Source: Lachnocurva sp045579705 (GTDB lineage: Bacteria; Bacillota; Clostridia; Lachnospirales; Lachnospiraceae). Taken from it: a stretch of 60,276 nt of DNA. Positions 41,459-49,622 of this stretch are shown here, piece after piece. Below the pieces are notes generated by a model. It was not told the DNA's origin and ran no database searches. It was given only the letters and a program-made list of their open reading frames with translations. Numbering within the stretch: the first letter of the stretch is position 1; every line of letters begins with the position of its first letter. The stretch is taken from assembly GCA_045579705.1 (NCBI GenBank), contig JAZNMP010000024.1, positions 1 through 60,276 on the forward strand, in the 5' to 3' direction. A program made the translations under genes and the position numbers.

Positions 41459-42196
41459 CTACGCCCGGTCGCTACCGATGCAAACACATATAGAATATAT
41501 TTCTTTAACCCCGTGTTCTCTCAATACGCGCGATACGCTATCCATCGTCGCTCCCGTTGTATATATGTCGTCAACCAACAGTATTTTTTTTAATTTTACA
41601 CTAGTTTCGCGATATTTAAAAGCACGAATCAAATTTAAACGTCTTTCGACAGGATCTAGTGTTTTCATCTTTTTCGTACTCTTCTCTCTAAGCACGATAT
41701 TTTTCATACAAGGTACCCCGATTTTCCCTGAAAGATAATCTCCAAGCGCCTCTGCCTGGTTGTATCCTCTCTCGCGTACACTTTTTTCATTCATCGGAAT
41801 AGGTATAATAGCATCCAGCTCACCGCCCCGACTTATCTCCTCTATGAAACACCCCAGTTTCTTAATCATATATTCGGAAAAAATTTCCGCATAGTCCCTG
41901 CGATTGCTATATTTAAACCGATACATTCCTTCAACTATAGGTCCAGCATAGAGAAATAACGCCCGGTTCTGGTCGAAAGAATGCTCTATATTCGCACAAT
42001 CCTTACAATATTCCATCGTCTGATCTAGGAGTTTCTTCCCGCATTTTAAGCAAAGCACGCCTTCAATCTCTGTCAATTCCCGATAACACCATCTGCAAAA
42101 GCCACGCTCTCTGTCACTGACCCTTAGAATCTCATCACACCCCGGACATCTCATAGGATAGATAAGTCTAAATGCTCTCCTCATTTTTTCATTCAA
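41459..42196 (-). CDS. comFC: ComF family phosphoribosyltransferase-like protein
   Basis: A 245-residue protein with an N-terminal zinc-binding region (MRCPGCDEIL, CRWCY, CLKCGKK, YCKDC) and a C-terminal PRTase domain with the PRPP loop ILLVDDIYTTGATM. In naturally competent bacteria ComFC takes part in DNA uptake and recombination. No comFA helicase is adjacent, and the neighbour is yvyF, as in Bacillus. It starts the long cdaA run with a strong GGGAGGGG SD, opposite the lipoprotein gene. Confidence 0.88.
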   Translation of the reverse strand: MNEKMRRAFRLIYPMRCPGCDEILRVSDRERGFCRWCYRELTEIEGVLCLKCGKKLLDQTMEYCKDCANIEHSFDQNRALFLYAGPIVEGMYRFKYSNRRDYAEIFSEYMIKKLGCFIEEISRGGELDAIIPIPMNEKSVRERGYNQAEALGDYLSGKIGVPCMKNIVLREKSTKKMKTLDPVERRLNLIRAFKYRETSVKLKKILLVDDIYTTGATMDSVSRVLREHGVKEIYSICVCIGSDRA

Positions 42197-42221
42197 AATA
42201 ACCCCTCCCTAACTCAAAAAC

Positions 42222-42250
42222 TTGACTTTAAAAGTTAGTCAATATAAGAT
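42222..42250 (+). promoter_or_regulatory. sigma-A promoter of the binding lipoprotein, with a dyad
   Basis: TTGACT at 42222-42227, 17 bases, TAAGAT at 42245-42250. The -35 and spacer form a dyad, TTGACT with AGTCAA, nested around ACTTT-A-AAAGT. This places a -35-like element on both strands and may be an operator for this divergent gap. Confidence 0.65.
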
Positions 42251-42277
42251 GAATCGTATTGAAAACGGAGGTTTTTC

Positions 42278-43594
42278 ATGAGTAATTTGAAAATAAAGAA
42301 GAAAATCATAAGCGCAGCGCTAGTTATGAGCTGCACCACTATGCTTTTTTCATCATGTGGAAAGTCAAAGAGAAACTCAGATACCGATTATAGCAAGGTA
42401 GATACTTCAAAGATTTCAAAGACCTACCATATTGCTTTCATCAACTCTGAGTCAGATGAAATTAAAGACAAAATCCTCTTAGGATATAAAGATTCATTAG
42501 ATGCTCTACTTGGCAAGGAACATTATACTATAACAAACACAACTGTGGACAGTGAAAATTCCGCCACGATGGCTACTTTGAATCTAAATCCAAAGAAAAC
42601 AGATTTAATACTGGCAAACGGAAAGATAGCTCTCTCTGGAGCCACTGATGCAGAAAGCTGCATTCCTGTAGTCGGAACAGGTGTATTAAACTTCCAGACA
42701 CTATTAAACACAGGTAACTCTGGATTATTAAAGCCAACTGGTATGAACACAACAGGTACTTCCACCATCTCACCTATGGATGACGTTCTTTCGCTGATTA
42801 TCGAAAGTGCAAAGAATCTCTCTACAGTAGGACTTCTGTATAGTCCTGAAGATGACGATGCGATCTACCAGAATGAAGCTCTCGAGACATATATGAATTC
42901 AGCCGGAATTCCTTGGAAGGAATATGAAATTTCTTCTTCAAAGACTGGTCTCGTTCAGACTGAAGCTTCTACTGAAACACCAGTTGATTCTACCGCCATT
43001 ACACCAAAGGCTCCAACTGTATATAACAGTGTTTCCGGTATAGATTCATTCTTTGCACCCCTGGGAGAAAACACACAGATTGAATCTCCAAGTGCTCCTG
43101 TTTCAGCTCGAGGTTCAAAGATTTCTGAAGATTGGACAACTCCAGTTGACGAGAATGCGCCAAACATGACAAAGGGATCTACAAACGAGGAAATCATCCG
43201 CTATGCGGCCAGCGAATGTAGTGTCCTCTTCATTCCAGGACAGAGCAATATCGCGGACCAGATGAACCTGATTAAACAGATCACTAAAGAGTCAAACACA
43301 CCTACAGTTTCAAACGGCTTAGAGATTGGTAAGAAGACTCTTACATCGATATATACTGACCCTTATTCTTTTGGATATTCTGCCGGTAAACAGACCTACA
43401 GAATTCTGATAAAGAACGAGAAACCTGAAAACATGGATATCGAATCAGTTTCATCCTCAGTAAGTGTAAAACTTTACTCTCTGGATTTAGCCACTTCGGC
43501 AAACAGAACTTTCCCAAAATCATTCCATGAGTACAATAGTTATATCCGAGACACCGAACCAGGTTTCACTACAAAGAAGATTACAACAGAGTAA
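42278..43594 (+). CDS. orphan ABC-type substrate-binding lipoprotein
   Basis: A 438-residue exported lipoprotein. The signal peptide ends in a lipobox LFSSC with Cys27, so it is anchored on the outer face of the membrane. The mature part has the type I periplasmic-binding fold of the ABC_sub_bind (PF04392) group: HIAFINSESDEIKDKILLGYKDSL, VGLLYSPEDDDAIYQNEALE and SVLFIPGQSNIADQMNLI. A Ser/Thr/Pro-rich insertion of about 80 residues (about 225-300) interrupts the fold. No permease or ATPase is adjacent. Ligand unknown; TrpX-like proteins in this group bind amino acids. SD CGGAGG is good. Confidence 0.75.
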   Translation: MSNLKIKKKIISAALVMSCTTMLFSSCGKSKRNSDTDYSKVDTSKISKTYHIAFINSESDEIKDKILLGYKDSLDALLGKEHYTITNTTVDSENSATMATLNLNPKKTDLILANGKIALSGATDAESCIPVVGTGVLNFQTLLNTGNSGLLKPTGMNTTGTSTISPMDDVLSLIIESAKNLSTVGLLYSPEDDDAIYQNEALETYMNSAGIPWKEYEISSSKTGLVQTEASTETPVDSTAITPKAPTVYNSVSGIDSFFAPLGENTQIESPSAPVSARGSKISEDWTTPVDENAPNMTKGSTNEEIIRYAASECSVLFIPGQSNIADQMNLIKQITKESNTPTVSNGLEIGKKTLTSIYTDPYSFGYSAGKQTYRILIKNEKPENMDIESVSSSVSVKLYSLDLATSANRTFPKSFHEYNSYIRDTEPGFTTKKITTE

Positions 43595-43596
43595 AA

Positions 43597-43642
43597 AAAT
43601 AAATCCGATTCAGGGATAATTCCTTGAATCGGATTTTCATTT
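43597..43642. terminator. bidirectional terminator
   Basis: AATCCGATTCA and TGAATCGGATT form the stem, with a three-base extension and one mismatch around a TAAT loop. TTTTC follows on plus, and a longer T-run (TTTATTTTTTT) follows on minus, so it ends both the lipoprotein transcript and the flgF-to-ybaK transcript. Confidence 0.82.
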
Positions 43643-43643
43643 A

Positions 43644-44135
43644 TCACATATTTATAATCTGATAGTCATAGCCTTCACTCTCTATGAACTTCAACATATC
43701 ATCTTTATGGATGAAAAAAGTAGCGGTATTCACATTTGGAAAGAACGTGATAATCTCGTGTTCATTCATCATATCCTCATCTATGTAGATGCTCAGAACA
43801 TGATCTTTGTCATTCAGTATTCCAAACAGCGACACTCCACCAGGTTCCAAATCCACCACTTCATGCATGAAATCATAATCTGCAAAATGTAGGTTCTTAA
43901 TTCCCAATCTGTCGCCCAACTCCTTGAGATCAATCGCTTTATGCTCATCGAGGATAAAGAGAGACGGATTTCTCTTCTTTTTTCCTACGAGAAACAGAGT
44001 CTTCGTCCTGCAGCCCTCGTGTCCTTCGATATACAAATCTGCAGTCTCGGTTTCAAACGTCTCAGGATGCTCTACAACCTTAAACTCAATTCCCAAGCTA
44101 CGGAGTTTTTCTTCTACCTGCGCTCTTCTATCCAT
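43644..44135 (-). CDS. YbaK/ProX-like aminoacyl-tRNA deacylase
   Basis: A 163-residue protein of the YbaK/EbsC-ProX family, which removes wrongly attached amino acids from tRNA (alanine or cysteine from tRNA-Pro in characterised members). Segments FKVVEHPETFETETAD, GCRTKTLFLVGKKK, EHKAIDLKELGDRL and VDLEPGGVSLFGILND are typical of the ProX branch. I start it at 44135 (AAGGGGG SD) because the longer frame overlaps recD2. It is last in the flgF-flgG-flgJ-recD2 run. Confidence 0.82.
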   Translation of the reverse strand: MDRRAQVEEKLRSLGIEFKVVEHPETFETETADLYIEGHEGCRTKTLFLVGKKKRNPSLFILDEHKAIDLKELGDRLGIKNLHFADYDFMHEVVDLEPGGVSLFGILNDKDHVLSIYIDEDMMNEHEIITFFPNVNTATFFIHKDDMLKFIESEGYDYQIINM

Positions 44136-44145
44136 ATGTGCCCCC

Positions 44146-46413
44146 TTAACTAATCGCATTAAGTTTCGCGTTTCTCTCTACGATTCTCTCCTTCAAACCG
44201 GAATGACGAACTCTAGTGTCTACATTTTCAATCATCTCATTTAGAGTGTCTCTACTACCTACGATTATGACACATTTCTTCGCTCTTGTAACTGCCGTAT
44301 ATAACAAATTTCTATTAAGAAGCATCTTTGGTCCGCCTATTAAAGGCAAAATAACCGCCGGATATTCAGACCCCTGAGATTTATGAATAGTAATAGCATA
44401 TGCGAGTTCCAGTTCATCCAGGTTTGTATATGTATATTCAACCTGTCTGCCTTCGTCAAACATAACTGTAAGCATTCTGGATTTTTCATGGATTTCTGTG
44501 ATAACACCTATATCACCATTAAACACACCCTGTCCGCTGTCTACAGCTATTCCATACTTACCTCGAACAACCCATTCTGCTTTGTAGTTGTTCTTTGTTT
44601 GCATAACCTTGTCGCCTACTCTAAAGATTCTGCCATCCTGGAATTCATGTTCCGCCTTATCCTTTGACGGCGGATTCAAGGCGAGCTGTAAATCTTCATT
44701 CAGACGCACAGTACCGAGTAACCCTTTCTTCATAGGCGCCATAACCTGAATATCATTCGGTTCACAGGATACATATTTCGGAATATTGTCCGAAACAAGT
44801 TTCCAAACCGTCGCCATAACATGCTGCGCATCAGGTCTCTCTATCAGGAAGAAATCCTTGCTCTGGTTTGTGATATTGATCTTCTCACCACTATTAATCT
44901 TGTGAGCATTTATAACGATATCGCTTTCTTCAGCCTGTCTAAATACTTTCTCGAGCTTGATCACTGAGAAGCACTCAGAATTAATGATATCCTTCAGAAC
45001 ATTTCCAGGACCCACAGACGGCAACTGATTTACATCTCCTACCATTACTAGGCGTGCGCCTATCGGTATCGCGAGAAGCAACGAATGGAACACCGAGATA
45101 TCTACCATAGACATCTCATCCACGATAACAACATCACATTCGAGCGGGTTATCTTTGTTTCTATCAAAGATTCCCTCATGAGTCGTGATTTCATCCTCCT
45201 CGTCACCGCCTGCCAGTCCATGAACCTCCAGAAGTCTGTGAATCGTCTTTGCTTCGAATCCCGTTGCTTCCGACATACGTTTGGCAGCTCGACCCGTCGG
45301 AGCCGCGAGAACAACCTCCAGACCCTCTGATTCAAAATACTTTATCAAACCCTTAATAGTAGTAGTCTTTCCTGTTCCCGGACCACCAGTCAGGACAAAT
45401 ACGCCGTGAGAACTAGCTTCTAAAACAGCCTGTGTCTGAATCTCATCAAGAGAAACTCCTATCGTATCCAAGGTTTTCTCTACATCCTTTATATCCGTAT
45501 CCTGATTCGCCTCACTGAGGTTATAATCAATATCGAGAAGCAACGCTGCTGCCTCATTCTCTAGCTTATAGTAATAGTTCAAATAGACATTCGTATCTTC
45601 CAGAATTCTAACCTTCCTGTCAAACAGCAGATTAGAAAGCATCGTCTCAAAGTCCCCTTCGGAAAAATCAAGTGCGAGAAGTCTCTTTGTTTCCAGATAC
45701 AGATCATCCTTCAACATATAAGTATTTCCGTTTGAAGCATTGAGCGTCAGCACATATAGGATACCACTTCGAATTCTAAACTCTGAATCGACAGCTATAC
45801 CTACTCTGTATGCGATTTCATCCGCCGTCTTAAAACCGATACCTCGCACTTCATCTGCCATACGATATGGGTTCGTTCTAAGCACATCGTAAATATCGTT
45901 ATGGTAATGATTAAAAAGCTTTACCGCGAGATTTCCGTTTACCCCGTATTTTGCGAGGAAGAGCATCGCGTCTCGAAGGTCTTTTTTTCCTACTGTCTGC
46001 TCTGCAATATCTCTAGCCTTTGACTCGCTGATACCTTTAATCTCCGCCAGGCGCTCCGGCTCCTCTTCGAGAATGCGTCTGGTATCATCACCAAATTTCA
46101 GCACGATTCTATGGGCGAGATTTTTTCCGATTCCTTTAATGGCACCACTTCCCAGATAACGTTCCATCGAAAGTGTATCTGAGGGAATCGTAACCTCAAA
46201 TGAGTCTGCCTTGAACTGCTCGCCATAATTAGGATGTTCGACCATGCGACCAGTAAGTTTTAGATTCTCACCTACGTTTACAGAAGGAAAGCTCCCGACC
46301 GAAATGATTAACTCATCCTCCGTCGAAAGCTCCAAAACTGTATACCCGGTATCCGGACTTCTATATATGATATGTTCAACTATTCCTTCAATCTGTGTTC
46401 GTTCTGTCTGCAT
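44146..46413 (-). CDS. recD2: RecD2-type ATP-dependent DNA helicase
   Basis: A 755-residue superfamily 1 helicase acting in DNA repair or replication-fork maintenance. The N-terminal part has an OB-like fold and helix-hairpin-helix repeats (GAIKGIGKNLAHRIV and LAEIKGISESKARDIAEQ). Helicase motifs include VLTGGPGTGKTTTIK, VIVDEMSMVD, MVGDVNQLPSVGPG, and the C-terminal LAYAITIHKSQGSEYP and LLYTAVTRAKK. Its start overlaps the flgJ 3' end by 26 bases, so it is translated from the flagellar transcript. There are no recB or recC neighbours, as expected for RecD2. Confidence 0.95.
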   Translation of the reverse strand: MQTERTQIEGIVEHIIYRSPDTGYTVLELSTEDELIISVGSFPSVNVGENLKLTGRMVEHPNYGEQFKADSFEVTIPSDTLSMERYLGSGAIKGIGKNLAHRIVLKFGDDTRRILEEEPERLAEIKGISESKARDIAEQTVGKKDLRDAMLFLAKYGVNGNLAVKLFNHYHNDIYDVLRTNPYRMADEVRGIGFKTADEIAYRVGIAVDSEFRIRSGILYVLTLNASNGNTYMLKDDLYLETKRLLALDFSEGDFETMLSNLLFDRKVRILEDTNVYLNYYYKLENEAAALLLDIDYNLSEANQDTDIKDVEKTLDTIGVSLDEIQTQAVLEASSHGVFVLTGGPGTGKTTTIKGLIKYFESEGLEVVLAAPTGRAAKRMSEATGFEAKTIHRLLEVHGLAGGDEEDEITTHEGIFDRNKDNPLECDVVIVDEMSMVDISVFHSLLLAIPIGARLVMVGDVNQLPSVGPGNVLKDIINSECFSVIKLEKVFRQAEESDIVINAHKINSGEKINITNQSKDFFLIERPDAQHVMATVWKLVSDNIPKYVSCEPNDIQVMAPMKKGLLGTVRLNEDLQLALNPPSKDKAEHEFQDGRIFRVGDKVMQTKNNYKAEWVVRGKYGIAVDSGQGVFNGDIGVITEIHEKSRMLTVMFDEGRQVEYTYTNLDELELAYAITIHKSQGSEYPAVILPLIGGPKMLLNRNLLYTAVTRAKKCVIIVGSRDTLNEMIENVDTRVRHSGLKERIVERNAKLNAIS

Positions 46414-46774
46414 CGTCCTTTATACCATAGGTTCTCTTCATCTGATTTACCATAGATTCTGTAAATCTGGAACCTGCCTTGTCTACTAAAGTAGATGCCA
46501 TCTGCTGATACATTCCATCCATATGGATGTCTTTCATCATAGAGACACTACTGTTATCATCTTCATCATCAGATAACATTTTAGCAGATTTTTCCATTTC
46601 CTTCAGCACCTGTTCCACAAAATATGATTCAAAGGATTTAACAGCCTCTGTAAGTTCCTCTTCTGTGGACTGGTTTGAAAGCTTCGAAACCTTGTTAGAC
46701 AGATTAGCATTCTTTGCATTCGAAACGCTCTGATTATATAGATTGGAATTTACGATATTAGAAATATTATCCAT
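46388..46774 (-). CDS. flgJ: FlgJ-type flagellar rod-binding protein
   Basis: A 128-residue protein matching the N-terminal rod-capping domain of FlgJ (LTEAVKSFESYFVEQVLKEMEKS and DIHMDGMYQQMASTLVDKAG). The muramidase domain of the enterobacterial protein is absent, as in many Firmicutes. It assists rod assembly outside the membrane. It starts 12 bases after flgG and overlaps recD2. Confidence 0.88.
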   Translation of the reverse strand: MDNISNIVNSNLYNQSVSNAKNANLSNKVSKLSNQSTEEELTEAVKSFESYFVEQVLKEMEKSAKMLSDDEDDNSSVSMMKDIHMDGMYQQMASTLVDKAGSRFTESMVNQMKRTYGIKDDADRTNTD

Positions 46775-46786
46775 ATCTCACACCTC

Positions 46787-47602
46787 TTATCTCTTCAGGT
46801 TATTTGCCTCTTCAAGCATAGTGTCTGAAGTAGTAATAGCTTTTGAGTTCATCTGATATGCTCTCTGTGCGATAATCAGGTTTACCATCTCGTCTGCTAC
46901 ATTTACATTTGATCCTTCCAGGAATCCCTGTGCTACGGAACTTCTAACCATTCCGTTTGTAGTTGCTTCGTTCATAGCAGGACCAGAAGCTACACTGGCA
47001 GCTAGAATATTGTTGCCTCTTTTTTCAAGTCCGACTGGATTTGCGAACTGATACAAACCCACAGCCTGACCTGTCAGTACATAATTACCCTGTGCATTTC
47101 TATATGCAAGCTCTCCATGTGTACCAAATGTAATATCATTTCCGGCTTCGTTAGGAAGAGTAATAGGAACGCCCTGCTGATCGAGGACCTTATGTCCCAT
47201 AGAATCTGTAAGTGTTCTCACACCATCAGCTCCCATAGCCCAACCGAACTCACCGTTTCTGGTATAGTATACTCCACCATCATCACCCTGGATTGAGAAG
47301 AATCCCTGACCATTGACCATAAGTGCTGTCTTGCTATCACTGGAGAACTGCGCACCCTGTGTATATATAGAGTTTACAGCAGCTATCTTTGCACCCAAAC
47401 CTACCTGTGCAGTAGTAGGCTTTGGTTCACCATTTGCAGTAGTCGTTCTCTCCTGTAATGTCTGATAAAGGAGTGATTTAAATTCTGATTTCTGTGTCTT
47501 GTATCCGATAGTATTTACGTTTGCAAGGTTGTTTGCAATAGTATCTACATTTGTCTGCTGGGCTTTCATTCCTGAAGCACCAGTCCAAAGTGCTCTCATC
47601 AT
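46787..47602 (-). CDS. flgG: flagellar basal-body rod protein FlgG
   Basis: A 271-residue distal rod protein. The N-terminal rod signature MRALWTGASGMKAQQTNVDTIANNLANVNT and the C-terminal helix QGFLEGSNVNVADEMVNLIIAQRAYQMNSKAI are intact. Two adjacent ATG codons are possible starts, with GGAGG upstream. It is exported by the flagellar type III apparatus, and together with flgF it forms the rod near hook. Confidence 0.93.
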   Translation of the reverse strand: MMRALWTGASGMKAQQTNVDTIANNLANVNTIGYKTQKSEFKSLLYQTLQERTTTANGEPKPTTAQVGLGAKIAAVNSIYTQGAQFSSDSKTALMVNGQGFFSIQGDDGGVYYTRNGEFGWAMGADGVRTLTDSMGHKVLDQQGVPITLPNEAGNDITFGTHGELAYRNAQGNYVLTGQAVGLYQFANPVGLEKRGNNILAASVASGPAMNEATTNGMVRSSVAQGFLEGSNVNVADEMVNLIIAQRAYQMNSKAITTSDTMLEEANNLKR

Positions 47603-47627
47603 ATTAGTGTTACCTCCGCATTACGAA

Positions 47628-48428
47628 TTAAACTCTACCTACGTTATTTACTGCATGTTCGAGAGTAGAATCAACTGTCTGAATCATCTTCTGACCAGCC
47701 TCGTATGCTCTCTGAATTGTAATCATGTTTACCATTTCATCGATTACATTTACATTTGATGCTTCCAACATTCCCTGCTGGAAAGTAGCATTTGAAGCGA
47801 CTATAGTAGCTCCTTCTACCGGAATATATAAATTATCTGCTGTCTTTGTGAGATAATCATAATTCTCAAAATCTACAACTCCGATATTACCTATCACCAC
47901 ATTATCCTGATAGATATCTCCGTTTGTAGCGATCGTATAGTTCAAAAGAGGATTTACTCTGACATAATTGCCTTCGTTATTTGCAGAGTTCATAGCGCCT
48001 GCACGATTCAAAACATAATCACCATCACTGGTTCTAAGATAACCATTTACATCAACTGTAAAAGCACCATCTCTAGTATAGCGAATTACATTTGTTCCAT
48101 CTCCGTTTGCATGGGAAACAGCAAAGAATCCGGCTCCAGCCAGAGCCACATCAGACTGTACATCGGTCACTTCAAAACTACCCTGTGAATAGTCGACATA
48201 AGTCTCGCCAACTTTATCACCAAGTCTGATATCGCCGATGCCATAATTCATCATGTATGTGCCAGTATCCTTTATCTTGATGGCGAGCATATTTCTGAAA
48301 GCCTGATTAACAGTACCTTCTTTTTTATATCCGACTGTATCGGAGTTTGCCAAATTGTTTGATAAGACATCCAGTCTCCGCTGCTCTTCCACCATCCCTG
48401 TGTAAGCGGTATACAGGCCTTTAACCAT
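47628..48428 (-). CDS. flgF: flagellar basal-body rod protein FlgF/FlhO-like
   Basis: A 266-residue rod protein of the FlgF/FlgG family, with GLYTAYTGMVEEQRRLDVLSNNLANSDT at the start and MLEASNVNVIDEMVNMITIQRAYEAGQKM at the end. It is the first gene behind the SigD-type promoter at 48484. Order mbl - (glycosyltransferase) - flgF - flgG resembles B. subtilis mbl-flhO-flhP. A GAGG SD precedes the ATG. Confidence 0.92.
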   Translation of the reverse strand: MVKGLYTAYTGMVEEQRRLDVLSNNLANSDTVGYKKEGTVNQAFRNMLAIKIKDTGTYMMNYGIGDIRLGDKVGETYVDYSQGSFEVTDVQSDVALAGAGFFAVSHANGDGTNVIRYTRDGAFTVDVNGYLRTSDGDYVLNRAGAMNSANNEGNYVRVNPLLNYTIATNGDIYQDNVVIGNIGVVDFENYDYLTKTADNLYIPVEGATIVASNATFQQGMLEASNVNVIDEMVNMITIQRAYEAGQKMIQTVDSTLEHAVNNVGRV

Positions 48429-48483
48429 AGAATCCTCTTTTCTTGCAATAAAAAGTACCTGAAGATATTAGTCTCCATTTATA

Positions 48484-48510
48484 ATATCGGATCGTTTTTC
48501 ATTAACTTTA
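48484..48510 (-). promoter_or_regulatory. SigD (sigma-28) promoter of flgF operon
   Basis: Minus strand TAAA (48507-48510), exactly 15 bases, then TCCGATAT (48484-48491). The consensus is TAAA-N15-GCCGATAT, so only one position of the -10 differs. It lies about 56 bases before the flgF ATG. Confidence 0.8.
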
Positions 48511-48560
48511 GGAATTTTGGTGTTTTTTTGATTGCGAACCTCAAAAACCTCTGCTAATCC

Positions 48561-49553
48561 TTACCTGTTATATGCTTTATTAATAAGCCAGGCTGTCATA
48601 GGATATGAAATCATAAAACCAATAATGGTAAGCTTTCTGGATTTTGGAATCGGGCTATTCATCAAGAGCCTAAAATTAGAACGAAGTGATTTCAAAAGTT
48701 CCTTCTTCTCTTTTGAATACTTAACCTTATCTGATTTATAATTTGCTGACTGTGCGAGATTCACAAGCAGACCAAAATCAGCACGAGCGCGATTCATCTT
48801 TGCCTTTGCGACTATTTCTGATGAGCATTCTTTATTCTCTGCGATTTTCACTACCAAGTCCCAAGCTTTAAGCAAGTCAAAATTACGATTTCCAAACTTC
48901 GATTCTGTCGTACCAGCTTCATTCACGTAATAATCGTAAACCACCTTTGTACTGTAGACCACCTTTTCACTATCTACTGCAATAGAAAATATAGTTGGAA
49001 CATCTTCATCCGTCATTCCTTCCGGGAAAGGGTTATTCAAAACCAATTCTTTCTTAAACAGTTTCGCCCAAGGGTACTGCATATTTACCTGTGTATTTAT
49101 CTTGAAGAACATATCGAGAAATTCATCTCTGGTTAGAACTTTTTCCTCAAAATCAGCATCCGGCGTCACATCATCCACATTCAAAGGTCTGCAATACTCA
49201 GCTGTAATGAAATCTGCCTCATTCTTCTTTAGAAGATTATACAAATATTCTACACAATCACGCTCAATCCAGTCATCAGAATCCACAAACATGATATACT
49301 CACCGCTCGTCTTTGGCGCAGCATAGTTTCTGGCAGAAGACTGTCCACCGTTATCCTTATGATACACTGTTACACGATTGTCTTTTTTCGCCCATTCATC
49401 AGCCATCTTTCCTGATAAATCCGGAGAGCCGTCATCCACCAGCACAACCTCCAGATTACGATATGTCTGGTTCAAAACAGATTCCAAACATCTATCCAGA
49501 TATTCTTCTACTTTATAAACCGGAATTATCACACTGATAAGTGGTTGTCCCAT
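48561..49553 (-). CDS. family 2 glycosyltransferase
   Basis: A 330-residue GT-A enzyme with ISVIIPVYKVEEYLDRCLESVLNQTY, VVLVDDGSPDLSGK and the metal-binding YIMFVDSDDWIE. The C-terminal part is helical and lacks a membrane segment. It is placed between mbl and flgF, with its SD (AAAGGAG) directly after the T-tract of the mbl terminator and no room for a promoter. It may glycosylate flagellin or contribute to wall glycan; neither can be decided from the sequence. Confidence 0.86.
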   Translation of the reverse strand: MGQPLISVIIPVYKVEEYLDRCLESVLNQTYRNLEVVLVDDGSPDLSGKMADEWAKKDNRVTVYHKDNGGQSSARNYAAPKTSGEYIMFVDSDDWIERDCVEYLYNLLKKNEADFITAEYCRPLNVDDVTPDADFEEKVLTRDEFLDMFFKINTQVNMQYPWAKLFKKELVLNNPFPEGMTDEDVPTIFSIAVDSEKVVYSTKVVYDYYVNEAGTTESKFGNRNFDLLKAWDLVVKIAENKECSSEIVAKAKMNRARADFGLLVNLAQSANYKSDKVKYSKEKKELLKSLRSNFRLLMNSPIPKSRKLTIIGFMISYPMTAWLINKAYNR

Positions 49554-49571
49554 AAATCGTACTCCTTTGTA

Positions 49572-49605
49572 TAAAAAATGCGATGGTCGAAGTGGACCAT
49601 CGCAT
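49572..49605 (-). terminator. mbl terminator, abutting the next SD
   Basis: ATGCGATGGTC and GACCATCGCAT form a perfect 11-bp stem with a 6-base loop, followed on the minus strand by TTTTTTAT. Only about 5 bases separate the T-tract from the SD of the next gene. Confidence 0.88.
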
Positions 49606-49622
49606 ACATATATTTCTTTAAA

